From Teratosphaeria epicoccoides (Eukaryota > Ascomycota > Dothideomycetes > Mycosphaerellales > Teratosphaeriaceae), in contig JADDMT010000223.1 in the NCBI GenBank assembly GCA_021401465.1, forward strand, positions 1-32,632: a stretch of DNA of 32,632 nucleotides, in the 5' to 3' direction. The notes below the pieces were generated by a model, which was given only the letters and a program-made list of their open reading frames with translations, searched no databases and was not told the DNA's origin. Positions 20,293-29,100 of the stretch are shown here, in pieces (within the stretch, counting starts at the first letter, position 1; the number at the start of each line of letters is the position of its first letter). The translations under genes and the position numbers were made by a program.

Positions 20293-20493
20293 TAGTATGT
20301 AACTAGTAATTAATATGTAGGTATATAGTAGCGTATAGAGCCTCTATTCCTAATGATAGGGCAAGGTCTAAAAACTAATTACTGCCCTTCTTTAATTTGC
20401 CTGCGAAGCACATAAGATGCGCCTACATATGTCACGTGCCGCTTAGCTTGTTAGCATGACCGAATGAGCCTATAGCTCGGCTGTCTAGTATTA
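20293..20493 (-). repeat. 5' LTR of element H (201 bp)
   Basis: Partner of 14371-14571, same length. It ends GTCTAGTATTA, next to D2 LTR sequence. About 25 bases separate it from the gag region, a short leader in which the primer-binding site cannot be identified. Confidence 0.83.
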
Positions 20494-20613
20494 ACATATA
20501 AGCTGACGTATGTACGAAGGACCCCCCTACTATGTGTAGCAGGGTTACTACATACTAAGGGTAGACATTAGAACCTATGCGGCTCTAATAGCCCCCTAGT
20601 ATTAACCGTATTA
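20494..20613 (-). repeat. 5' LTR of element D2, outer part
   Basis: Matches 5831-5950 of D1 (ACATATAAGCTGACGTATG to CCTAGTATTAACCGTATTA) and completes the LTR broken at 14179. It ends exactly where the RT frame of element I begins, which fixes D2's insertion point. GCTAA at 20614-20618 should be the D2 target duplication. Confidence 0.8.
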
Positions 20614-21230
20614 GCTAACTACTACAGGATGTTCATCCTAAACTACTTGAAGACAGCTAGGCTATTAACTACACTTACAGGAAAGGGCTAGCTATTCTCC
20701 TAGGGAGAAAGCAAGGAGTCTACGTTTAAAACGCTAAAGGCGAAGTTCTGCTTAGTACTAGTCCTTCCTTAATAGAACCTAGAGCTGCCGACCTTTTTAG
20801 AGACTAACTGTAGTAGGTTTACGTTAAGGGTAGCTCTCCTACAAGAAAGTAACAGAGTCTGTAGACTAGTTAGCTTCTTTCTACAGAAGCTTAACAAAGC
20901 GGAGATTAATTATAACATCTATAACAAGGAAATGTTAGCTGTAGTATCTAGCCTTAAGTTCTAGGGCCTCGAGCTAAGATCATGTAGCCCCTTTACGATT
21001 CTTACGGACTACAAAAACCTAGAGTACTTCATAGTTAAGTAGTAGCTGTCTAAGCGACAGATATAGTAGTATAAGACCCTCGCATAATTCTAGTTCTCCC
21101 TAGTGTATTACCTAGGCGCTAAGGCAGTAGTCCTAGACGCGCTGTCAAGACAAGAACAGGACACGCTAGGAGCAGAAGATAAGGAATTACGGCTTAAGAG
21201 GTTCTTAGATCTAGAGGTCGTGAAAAACTA
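20614..21230 (+). pseudogene. Reverse transcriptase end and RNase H, element I
   Basis: The plus-strand frame opens inside RT with ANYYRMFILNYLKTARLL, which matches the fungal Gypsy RT-connection pattern (NYYRRFIPNYSKIA). It continues with FCLVLVLP, SFFLQKLNKAEINYNIYNKE, MLAVVSSLKF and TDYKNLEYF near 21005-21030, the RNase H DYENL-type motif with His changed to Tyr, then GAKAVVLDALSRQEQD. It has six to eight in-frame TAG/TAA. The N-terminal part of pol and gag must lie left of D2, outside or deleted. Confidence 0.8.
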
Positions 21231-22735
21231 GCCGGAGACTACAGACGAGAGTAGTAACAGCGTACTAATTACCTCGACCTGCATAATATCTACTGCCTTA
21301 GTTAAGGACGAATCGCCGCTTGTTAACTCCGCGCCCTCTAACATAGACTCTACCGGGCCTTTCTAGGACCGCACCCTTAATGAGTTGTACGCAGCTATAG
21401 TAGAGAAGGACAAGCTGTACTCGACAGTAGTCAGAGTAGTAAAGAGTAGCTCCTAGACGCTACTAGCTAGGGTGACGCTAAAATTACAAGCTAGGGACTA
21501 CAAGATCGACAAGAGGGGCTTCCTGCGGTACTACGACAAGCTCTAGGTCCCTAGAGTAGTAACTAGTTAGTCTAGGCAAGACATTCCGGACCCTAGAGAT
21601 AAAAGTAACAACATACTTAGGATAAGGCTAATCTAGTCTATGCATGACGCCCTAGTATACAGGCACCTAGGACAGGATGCCACGACAATGATCCTAGGGC
21701 GTAACTTCTACTAGCCCTTGCTGTCTAAGCATGTCTGGCGATTCCTAAGAAACTGCGACTACTATAGTCGTAACAAGGTGTAGAGAGAGTATAAGCACAG
21801 ACTACTAAAGCTACTACTAGTTCCTAACAGATTTTCCTAGGAAATCTCGATGGATTTCATGACGGAACTGCCTAAGTCTAAGGGATGTTAGTACCTGTAG
21901 GTTATTAAAGACCGCCTATGCAAGTCCGTAGTATTATAGCTAATGCCTAGCATGAAAGCAGAGGAGTACGCGGAGAAGTTCATAGACTACTAGGCCTAGT
22001 ACCACGGAATGCTAGCAGCTATCACGAGCGACTAGGGTACTAACTAGACTAGCACCTTTTAGAGGACCTTCTATAAAAGAATAGGGGTATCCTAGCAGTT
22101 AAGCTCCGCGTACTACCTATAAACAGATAGAGGCCCTAAACGCCTTAACTAAGAGGTATAAGTATACTTTCGGAACTTTATTAATTATAAGCAATCTAAC
22201 TAGAAACAGTAGCTCCCTGTAGCATAACTAGCGCTAAACAGGAGGTACTACTTAGGGATTAGCATAAGCCCCTTCTTCGCTACCTATAGCTATAAAGTAT
22301 AGGGCCCTATGCCTTTAGCTAAGGACGCTAAAGAGCCTAGCCTGTTAAAGGCTACTAAGAGGGCAAAGGCGTTTGTAGAGAAGATCTAGAGTATAACGGG
22401 AATCTGCTAGGCTACTATAGCAGCTTCTATGTAGGAATAAGAGGAGTCTGCTAATAAACGTTATAACCCTGCCCTAATTTACAAAGTTAGTAATAAAGTG
22501 TAGCTAGATCTACAGAACTATACTATAGAGAGACTAAAGAAAAGCTTAGACGCAAAGCACGCAAAGTACATAGTAGCCAAGATAATATTACTAGTCTCTA
22601 TATATATAACTAGGCTCCTAAGTAGTATATACCTAGTGTTCTATACTAACCTGCTAAGACTAGCAGGTAAGGACCCTATGCCTAGGCAGGAGAACGACGA
22701 CGAACAGCTAGACCCTATGCTATTTGACTCGCATA
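21231..22735 (+). pseudogene. Integrase, element I
   Basis: The zinc domain is seen as HDALVYRHLGQD (first His changed or shifted) and CDYYSRNK. The core is EISMDFMTELPKSKG (Asp codon 21853-21855) and AITSD-GTN (Asp codon 22030-22032). The Glu position 36 codons later (22138-22140) reads AAA (Lys) in TDRGPKRLN. The C-terminal part has long open runs, for example GPMPLAKDAKEPSLLKATKR and DAKHAKYIVAKIILLVSIYI. It is damaged by TAG/TAA in the same frame throughout, with no frameshift noticed, which argues for point mutation rather than random decay. Confidence 0.8.
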
Positions 22736-22895
22736 AGGAATAGTCGGTAGAGGAGATACTTTGTGCGAGGAACAGGAGGAGGGGAAAAGGGCGTAAGGTC
22801 CTAGTAAAATAGTCAGGGTACTACGACCCTACGTAGGAGCCCTTAGAATACCTGATAGACACTAAGGTAATAGACTGCTTTAAACAGACTTAGGG
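22736..22895 (+). pseudogene. Chromodomain, element I
   Basis: SVEEILCARNRRRGKGRKVL, then VK-SGYYDPT-EPLEYLIDT and KVIDCF, a canonical chromodomain with the two Trp codons turned to TAG. It closes pol; a basic tail (RSRKRGA-like) extends to about 23030. Confidence 0.75.
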
Positions 22896-23076
22896 AAGCG
22901 CGGAAAGCGCAGACAGACCTAGGGAGAGGTAGGACAAGGGGAAGAAGGAAGGAAGGCGCAGATCTTAGAAAGAGGAGCCTAGCGTTTTAAACAAGGAGTA
23001 CAGGCATTTTAAGAAGGACATAGTCAAGGGGAAAAAAATTGACATTAGTTAACTATATATATAACAAAAGGAAAAA
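22896..23076 (+). other. Basic tail and A-rich tracts after pol of I
   Basis: Purine-rich sequence with GGGGAAAAAAATTGAC, an ATATATATA box and GGAAAAAAAACCCC. One of these could be a polypurine tract. No second gene is recognised. Confidence 0.35.
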
Positions 23077-23970
23077 AAACCCCTAGTAGCAGGAACCTGC
23101 GCTAAGAATAGGGACCCTAGCGACAATCATGCGGGATTGTCACTAGGAGCCCTGCTAGCAGGGCTAGCCCCCTTGCTGTCTAAGGGGTCCTCGCCAGACC
23201 CCCTAGACCTATTACCTAGGCTGCTGTTAGGGTCCCTAGCCTTTTAGCTAGGGCCCTAAGCAGCGGCGCCAGGCTTAGCCTAACGAGGGCTCTCCCCCTC
23301 GCTAGCAACGTTCTCCTGCTGCCTACCTAGGGCGAGCGCTAGTAGAACGCCCCTAGACCTTTTGAAGGGTTAGCGCATAGAAACACATAGAGTACAGGAT
23401 GAACTTATAGGTAGCCCTACTAGGCAACGGCAGCAGCGATAGTGCCCGAGACCTCCTAGGCTATGACGCTATACAAGAGTTAGCGGAGTAATCATAAGGG
23501 GGACTAGTAGGAAATACCTAGATAGTAGGCCTACTAACTATAAAGGCCCTAAGGCCTTCTAGGCCTTAAGGACCTTTAATAGGTCGCCGTAGGTAGCGAC
23601 GCTACTACTATGTTAGCCATGCAAAAACGACCGGGATTTAGGTCATACCTGTTAGTGTCCTAAGAGTATGTCTAGGAGGCGTAGGACACATAGGCAAGGG
23701 AGAGGCTAGCTAGGTTAGCGGGACGTTTTACCTAGATACTAAGTAGAACATATAGGGCCTTGCAGTTTAGGCACTTACTAGCGCATCTCCTGCAGGCGCG
23801 GGCTTAGGTAGACTAGATAAGTTAGTGTAGGCTAAGCGGAATAGCAAGGAACCTAAGACACACTAATTAGGGGACGTAATCTACGCCCTAGAGGGTGTAG
23901 TTAACATAGTAGATAGTAGGCGCTATCTAACCCCTATTAGTATTACCTAGAATCTGAGAAAAGAGGTTCG
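23077..23970 (-). pseudogene. Possible antisense ORF of element I
   Basis: Position equivalent to the antisense genes of C, D2 and H. Two minus-strand frames are free of TGA over long stretches. One has a Cys motif C-x2-C-x3-C-x2-C (ACRRCASKCLNCKAL; Cys codons at 23792-23794, 23783-23785, 23771-23773, 23762-23764), preceded by FLAIPLSLH. The other has PRRSRALSLLPLPSRATYKF. I cannot decide which, or whether either, was coding, because RIP removes TGA everywhere. The region is also GC-rich and rich in hairpins, so it may be an untranslated or LTR region instead. Confidence 0.28.
23117..23165. repeat. Two hairpins in the 3' region of element I
   Basis: First, CTAGCGACAATC (23117-23128) pairs with GATTGTCACTAG (23135-23146), 12-base arms with one C/T mismatch. 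Second, AGCCCTGCTAGCAGGGCT (23148-23165) is a perfect 18-base palindrome. They are adjacent and GC-rich against the surroundings. Confidence 0.6.
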
Positions 23971-23978
23971 GAGAATTA

Positions 23979-23990
23979 GGGGGGAGGGGG
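23979..23990 (+). other. Possible polypurine tract of element I
   Basis: GGGGGGAGGGGG, preceded by a purine-rich GAGAATTA context and followed by CTTACTATGTAAGTAAGC. This suggests that I's 3' LTR begins shortly after 23990. Confidence 0.4.
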
Positions 23991-24430
23991 CTTACTATGT
24001 AAGTAAGCATGTAAGAGAAAGGAAGTAAGAGTAGTATTAACAGCAACTTTTTTATATAATGAGAGACGCGCTAGCACAGGCCTAGGAGCGCCCCCTTAAT
24101 AGCTTAGACTACAAGAATAGAAGTAAAGTAAAGTGAAGTAAAGTAAAGTAGATTTAGCTAAGTAGTAGAGTTTAGGGACTACGTAGGAATAGCTAGTAGC
24201 TAGCTATTATGTGCTAGAGCATAGCTAGTAAGAGGGGGTTTTTAATCGCAAAATTAAAGAGAAGTAGGTTTTAAGCGAAGTGGAGTTATAACACTATATG
24301 AGAATTATTAGGGGCCTAGTCTTTCAAGCTAGAGAGCTACTAGCAGGGAGGATTTGCTTATAATACTACTACTCTCTAGGTAGCTCTGTCTAAATCCGGA
24401 CGCAAAACACAGGGAAATAGCTCGTACTCC
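23991..24430 (+). repeat. Probable 3' LTR part of element I
   Basis: Non-coding, with a TTTTTTATATAAT box near 24048 and a pentanucleotide repeat. It is interrupted by element C at the CTTAG target. The LTR assignment rests on position after the polypurine-like run; no second copy is available in the window. Confidence 0.35.
24121..24150. repeat. Microsatellite (AAGTA)6
   Basis: Six tandem AAGTA units with one G substitution (AAGTG in unit 3). Confidence 0.85.
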
Positions 24431-24435
24431 CTTAG
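24431..24435. repeat. Target-site duplication, left, element C
   Basis: CTTAG, repeated at 31254-31258 at the other end of C. The two copies are identical. Confidence 0.9.
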
Positions 24436-24848
24436 TGTCATAAGGGTAGGTACTAATAGCAGGAAGGTAACTAGGTGTTAGACTCGTAGAGCTATGAAGA
24501 ATATCGATAATAGCAATTGTCCTTATAACTAACTATCCCCTAGGAAAGGGAATTAAATTAAGCACGAAGCTCCTAACTGCCTATCCTGAAGCCATTCCTA
24601 TATACTAGAGAGACAGGGTAGTTCTGTTAGATCTGTCGACAGACCTAACAGATCTGTGTCTGTAGATCTATAGACTAACCCTACAGATCCGAGAGTCTAT
24701 TATCCTATAACAGATCCTTTCTCCCCTATAGGCCTATAGATCTGTAGACTAACCCTACAGATCCTTTCTCCTATGACTATGCTTATAACTTATAGTCCTT
24801 AGGACCCTCATGATCCTATGACTTGTAGCACTCCTGACACTTATAACA
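24436..24848 (-). repeat. 3' LTR of element C (413 bp)
   Basis: TGTCATAAGGGTAGG to CTTATAACA. It contains the first hairpin module and a shortened second one (the GGATCTGTC...GACAGATCC hairpin is missing from it). It differs from its partner at 30888-31253 by this indel and many transitions. Confidence 0.88.
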
Positions 24849-24861
24849 CTATCCCCCTCTT
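24849..24861 (-). other. Polypurine tract, element C
   Basis: CTATCCCCCTCTT on the plus strand, so AAGAGGGGGATAG on the minus strand next to the 3' LTR. Matches element B at 1737-1750. Confidence 0.65.
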
Positions 24862-24928
24862 AGCCTAGCTCGTCCCTAAGCTACCTTATTAGTACGGGGT
24901 TTCTCTTGTTATTTCCTTTTATGCCGTG

Positions 24929-25549
24929 ATGTCTTCTCTTTCTACATTACTGCCTTATGTCATCCTAGACACTAACGCCCCTTTAATGTAGAAACGTAAA
25001 CGCCACGTAAATCGAATCTATTATTAGGGCTAGGACAGCATAAAGTCCTATACTTAGTGTTAAGAGTTAAAGCTTGTTTGTTAGGTACACATTTCCTTAG
25101 GGAAATGTTTGTAATGTTACTTTAGCAACTGTCGAAGTTACGACGCGAAGGTAACAGAGGTCGAATAGAAGAAGTTAGGTAATTAGCGGAAAAGACTAAT
25201 TGCTAATCTTGATCGTGTGAAGGCGGTCCTAGCCAAGGCTTCGCAGAAGATAATAGAGGTACATGCAAAGGAGATGCATCTTCGAAAACAGTTAGACGCG
25301 GTTAACTAGGAGGTCGAGGATAGTCGCGCTCTTAAGGAGCGGGAGATTAGGGAGGATGAGGCTAAAGAACAGGCTCTCTTGTAGGCTAGGTTCCTTCTTA
25401 ACCTAGATCCTTCGGCAGGTCTCGCTCTTAGTCCTACGACATAGAGCGTAATAGAGGGTTTCGCTAACGCCTCGTATTAGGGTTTCCTAGATAGCGTAGT
25501 AGCCGAGCTGATTGACAGCGTCCCGCAGGAGTCTAGTCATGGCTTATAA
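24929..25549 (+). pseudogene. Antisense accessory ORF of element C: Zn2Cys6-like cluster plus coiled coil (206 codons)
   Basis: Plus-strand frame from ATG at 24929-24931 to TAA at 25547-25549, opposite to gag-pol. It has 13 internal stops, all TAG or TAA and all acceptable as Gln (one may be Trp). Layout: residues 1-20 MSSLSTLLPYVILDTNAPLM; basic KRKRH at about 22-26; Cys array at about 41-72 with spacing C-x2-C-x6-C-x8-C-x2-C-x7-C, where the first and sixth positions read Tyr (TAT, TAC); then a charged helix (VKAVLAKASQKIIEVHAKEM, HLRKQLDAVN-EVEDSRALKE) of about 80 residues; a C-terminal part with FLLNLDPSAGLALSPT. The array fits the Zn(II)2Cys6 consensus of fungal DNA-binding proteins, and the helix suggests dimerisation. 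A regulator of the element or host is inferred. Copy B (1053-1670) keeps the first Cys. Confidence 0.72.
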
Positions 25550-25735
25550 TCTTCTTCCTAGGTTCGTTCCTTTCTCGAAACTTCGTATCTTTTGCTAACA
25601 GTTTTGCAGATGTTCTAGGGGTTCCTAGGTATTCTCGGTACTCCTATATCCTTCCTATTTTACTAAGTACTCTTGCTGTCTGTCCCGCTAGCGAGTGTCG
25701 ACAATCTTCTCGACAGAGTACTCGGGTTCTTCTAC
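25550..25735 (-). pseudogene. Chromodomain at the end of pol, element C
   Basis: YSVEKIVDTR, then QQEYLVK-EGYRSTENT-EPL and EHLQNC, chromodomain with Trp codons as TAG; the intact VKWEGY is seen in copy B. The 3' end of pol runs up to the end of the antisense gene, giving convergent genes with almost no gap. Confidence 0.78.
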
Positions 25736-26860
25736 TTTAGGGTCGAGTAGTAAGGGTTCTGTTTGTAGTGTAGCGTCTAGCGCTACTTGTTCTAGCAGAG
25801 AGACATAGAACATAGGGTGTATTCTCATCTGCTCGGGTAGCTGTAACTTAAAACTAACTAGTCCTTTCTTAGCCTTAATCCTGAATAGTCCTAGTTTTAC
25901 AGCGTCTAGTTTTTTACTCGGCTTGTCTGATTTGATGTGACGGCAGAGGAGATACACTTTGTCCCCCTCCTTTAGAATTAGTCCCTTAATTCTCTTACGA
26001 TTTACGTACTATGCTATGTTCTGCTAATAGAACTACAGGTCGAGTCGTGCTTCTGTTTGCAGTCGGCGTAGATGTTCTACTCGTCTAAGTGCTACTAGTT
26101 TCGGATTACTAGCTAAGATGTCTAGGACGTCTTCTATAGCTGATCTATATGCCATCTGAAAAGGCGAGAGTCCTGTCGACTCTACTAGCGTACTATTATA
26201 CGCGAGCTATGCTATTAGTAACAACTCTACCTAGTTATTCTAGTCTCTATTCACATAGGATTAAAGGTACTATTCTAACGTCTGATTTAGATGTTCTGTC
26301 TCTCTATCTGTCTAAGGGTAGAAGGAAGTACTTAGTCGATGTTTGACCTAGAATTGCCTTATTAGGGCTCTCTAGAAGTTAGAGGTAAACACAGATCCTC
26401 GATCCGTTACTAGGTCCTATAGCATGCCATGTAGTGCTACTACCTATTTAATGAAGACATGCGTAATATCTTTAGTCTTAAAGTCTTCGCGGTAAGGGAT
26501 AAACTTCCTAAACTTAGTGAATTAGTCGACTACTACTATGATCCTGTCGAAGAACTCATTCGTAGCGGGTTCTCTTGACTAAGGTAGTTTAACGATGAAA
26601 TCCATGGCGAGCGATTCCTATGGCCGTTAAGGTACCTTAAGTAGTCGTAGTAGCCTATATGGTTTTTGACAGTCATGCTTACTTCGTTAGCAAGTTACAT
26701 ATTAACAGACGTAGTCCTCGATTGCCTTGCTCATCCTAGGGAAGTAATATTCTTGTCAGAGAATTTGCTTCATTTTAGACACTCCCGGGTGTCCTGCCTA
26801 AGGTACGTCATGTCGGAGTCGTAGTAGCTCTAATTGTAAAGACGTTAGCATGTATACTAA
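25736..26860 (-). pseudogene. Integrase, element C
   Basis: The zinc domain HHCC at about 26690-26820 reads HDVP-AGHPGVSKMKQIL, EYYFPRMSKAIEDYV, C-x-x-x-x-C. The core has MDFIVKLPQSREPATNEFFD and RIIVVVD-FTKFRKFIPYR, with Asp at 26600-26602. LVTDRGSVFTSNF has Asp at 26402-26404. FYP-TDRETEHLNQ has Glu at 26294-26296, so the D,D35E triad is complete. The C-terminal SH3-like part is an open run of 89 codons at 25688-25957 (LGLFRIKAKKGLVSFKLQLP, MRIHPMFYVSLLEQ). Only in-frame TAG/TAA disrupt it. Confidence 0.85.
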
Positions 26861-28740
26861 TCCTTAAAACAGAAGGATTCTGTCTTTGTCTTCCTAATCC
26901 TCCTGTCTATTCATGTCGTCGCGGACAGCAAGTACAGTTAGGTCGTAGACTAGTGCGTTCTTTAGGTCGTCCTAAAATTTACTAGTCTATGTAATAGTCG
27001 TAGCCGCAAGTCAGTTAACTCCTAGTATGCTATTACTATTTTCCTAGAGAACAGCGTGTTTCTCCTGCTTCACGCCCTTCATGTAGTCAGTCTAGCGGCT
27101 AAGTGCATCGGCGCGTGCGTTATTAGTCCCCTTGCGATAGACGATCTTGCAGTTAAAACTAGAGAGCTCCTTACTCTACCGAACCTGTTGTTAGTTTAAC
27201 TCTTTTATCGTTATGAAGTATCGCAAGTTCTCATAGTCTGTGTAGACCGTAACCTAGTGCTTAGAACCTTCTAAGTAGACTCGCTAGGCCTTGTAGGCGT
27301 CTACTATAGCTAGAAGTTCTTTGTCGTAGATGTCGTATTAGAGTTTAGGTCTAGACAATTTCCTCGAGTAGTAGGCGACTAGCTGTAGTTGTCTACTCGG
27401 TCCTAGTTAACTTAAGCATGCCCCGAGTACTACGTCAGAGGCATCTGTTTCGACTATAATAGGCTTATCTAGGTCGAATACAAGTAAGATCGGCTAATCT
27501 GTAAATCGTCGCTTAAGTTCCTTGAAGGCATTCCGTTAGGCATTGTCCTACACGAATAGTGTATCCTTTGTAGTAAGAGTCGTAAGTAGTGCTGTAATCT
27601 TCGAATAGTTTGCTACAAATCTTTAGTAGAAGTTAGCGAACCTAAGGAAGGACTATACTTCCTTAACATTAGTTAGCGTAGGCTACTCTTTTACGACTTA
27701 GACTTTCTTAGTGTCTATCTTGATTCTATTCTATGCTACTACGTAGCCGAGGAATTATACTTCCTGCTTGTGAAACTCGCTCTTCTAAGGCTTAACCTTT
27801 AACTAGTAATCCTGGAGTTTCTAAAGTACCTTGTGTACATGAGTCCTATGTTCTTTGATCGTCTGTAAGTAGACAAGGATGTCGTCTAGGTATACAACCA
27901 CAAAGACGTCAAGGTACTCTTATAGCACGTTATTAATAAATGCCTACTATGTAGCCAGGGCATTTGTTAACCTAAATAGCATGACTATGTACTTATAGTG
28001 TCTAAATCTAGTTCGGAACGCGGTCTTCTATTCTTCGCCTTCCTTAATTCGAATTCGGTTATACACTCTAGGTATGTCGAACTTCAAGAACTACATTGCT
28101 CCTTGTAGGTAGTCCTGTAATTCCGAGAGCAAAGGAAGCAGATAACTATTCTTTATTATGATGTCGTTTAATCTACAATAATCTACGTAGAGTCGCTAGT
28201 TATCTTCCCCCTTAGGCATAAACAGGATCGCATATCTGGCTAGGGACTACGACTTGCGGATAAAGCCTTTCTAGAGGTTGTCTTCAAGGTACTTCCGGAG
28301 AATCTCTAGTTTTGCTACTAATAACAGGCGAACTAATTGCTTCGTTAGTGTCTTGCTAGGGAGTAAGGGTATCCTGTAGTCCTACTCCTAGTATTCTAGC
28401 AGAGCTTCTTAGTCGGGTTCTTCCTTGAAAAGAGTAGCGAACTCTTTATACTTATCGGGAACTATGAATTCGACCTTGAATTCTAATTGCGTTGCTTTAA
28501 CCTATAGGACGTGCACTTCCTGTTCTAGATCCTTAATAGTAGCTACTATCTCGCTTGAAGTCATAGCACATATTTCGATCTTGCCTAGTGCATCGTGTAC
28601 TACAGGTAGAGGTATCGATCTTAAGAGTTCTAGGAACTAGATCCTCTCATTCTTCTAGTCGATATAGGGGTTAGCGTTTCTTAGCCATAGCAACCCTAGT
28701 ACTACATCTAAGCCTAGTAACTCTGTGATGTCGAACTAGA
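26861..28740 (-). pseudogene. Reverse transcriptase and RNase H, element C
   Basis: RT with LLPLLSELQDYLQGAM, KFDIPRVYNRIRIKEGEE, KTAFRTRFRHYKYIVMLFRL, TNALAT and VVVYLDDILVY (YLDD at 27881-27892). RNase H has VTVYTDYENLRYF near 27210-27250 (His to Tyr). All in one frame with scattered TAG/TAA. Domain boundaries are approximate. Confidence 0.82.
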
Positions 28741-29100
28741 GCATCTCTTAGTAGCGTCCAATCCGCAGAGGCATTATCTCGGTCTCTTTGTCAACTACTC
28801 CTTAGTTGTACGTGACCGGCTTTCTATTAATCGCTTGTAGCAAGAAAGCATTCGTCTTCGCCTGTAGCTTTATCCTAGCTATCCTAGCGAACTTAGGCGT
28901 CATGAAGATTCTAGTACATCCTGAATCTATTAAGGCCCTAGCTAGCGTCTCGTTAATGTACACCTATACTCTAAGGTTGTTCGCGTATCTAGCGCTAATC
29001 GCGGCATATCGTTACAGCCCTGTCTAGTCTGTCCGTAGGTCTAATTCTAGCGGACCTCGTCGTTTCCCGAATAACTATCTTCACGGACTAGTTTAGGGAT
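28741..29100 (-). pseudogene. Aspartic protease, element C
   Basis: The active site reads ARALIDSGCTRIFMTPK with DSG at 28919-28927, intact. It processes the Gag-Pol polyprotein in the particle. It lies between gag and RT as usual for Ty3/Gypsy. Confidence 0.78.

Larger units (their letters stand above)
14371..20493 (-). mobile_element. Element H, complete chromovirus nested in D2
   Basis: Minus-strand Ty3/Gypsy element of 6.1 kb with 201-bp LTRs. Order from high to low coordinates: 5' LTR, gag, protease, RT, RNase H, integrase, chromodomain, antisense gene, polypurine tract, 3' LTR. D2 LTR sequence is found on both sides (ends at GACGACATA at 14179, resumes ACATATAAGC at 20494). ACATA is therefore the likely 5-bp target duplication, although 190 unassigned bases lie on the left. 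Confidence 0.82.

Noticed and set aside
26149..26346. Plus-strand open frame of 65 codons
   Set aside because: Complement of the integrase D35E segment of C.
28425..29027. Two plus-strand open frames (28425-28640, 28806-29027)
   Set aside because: Opposite to protease/RT of element C, whose minus frame contains the DSG active site.
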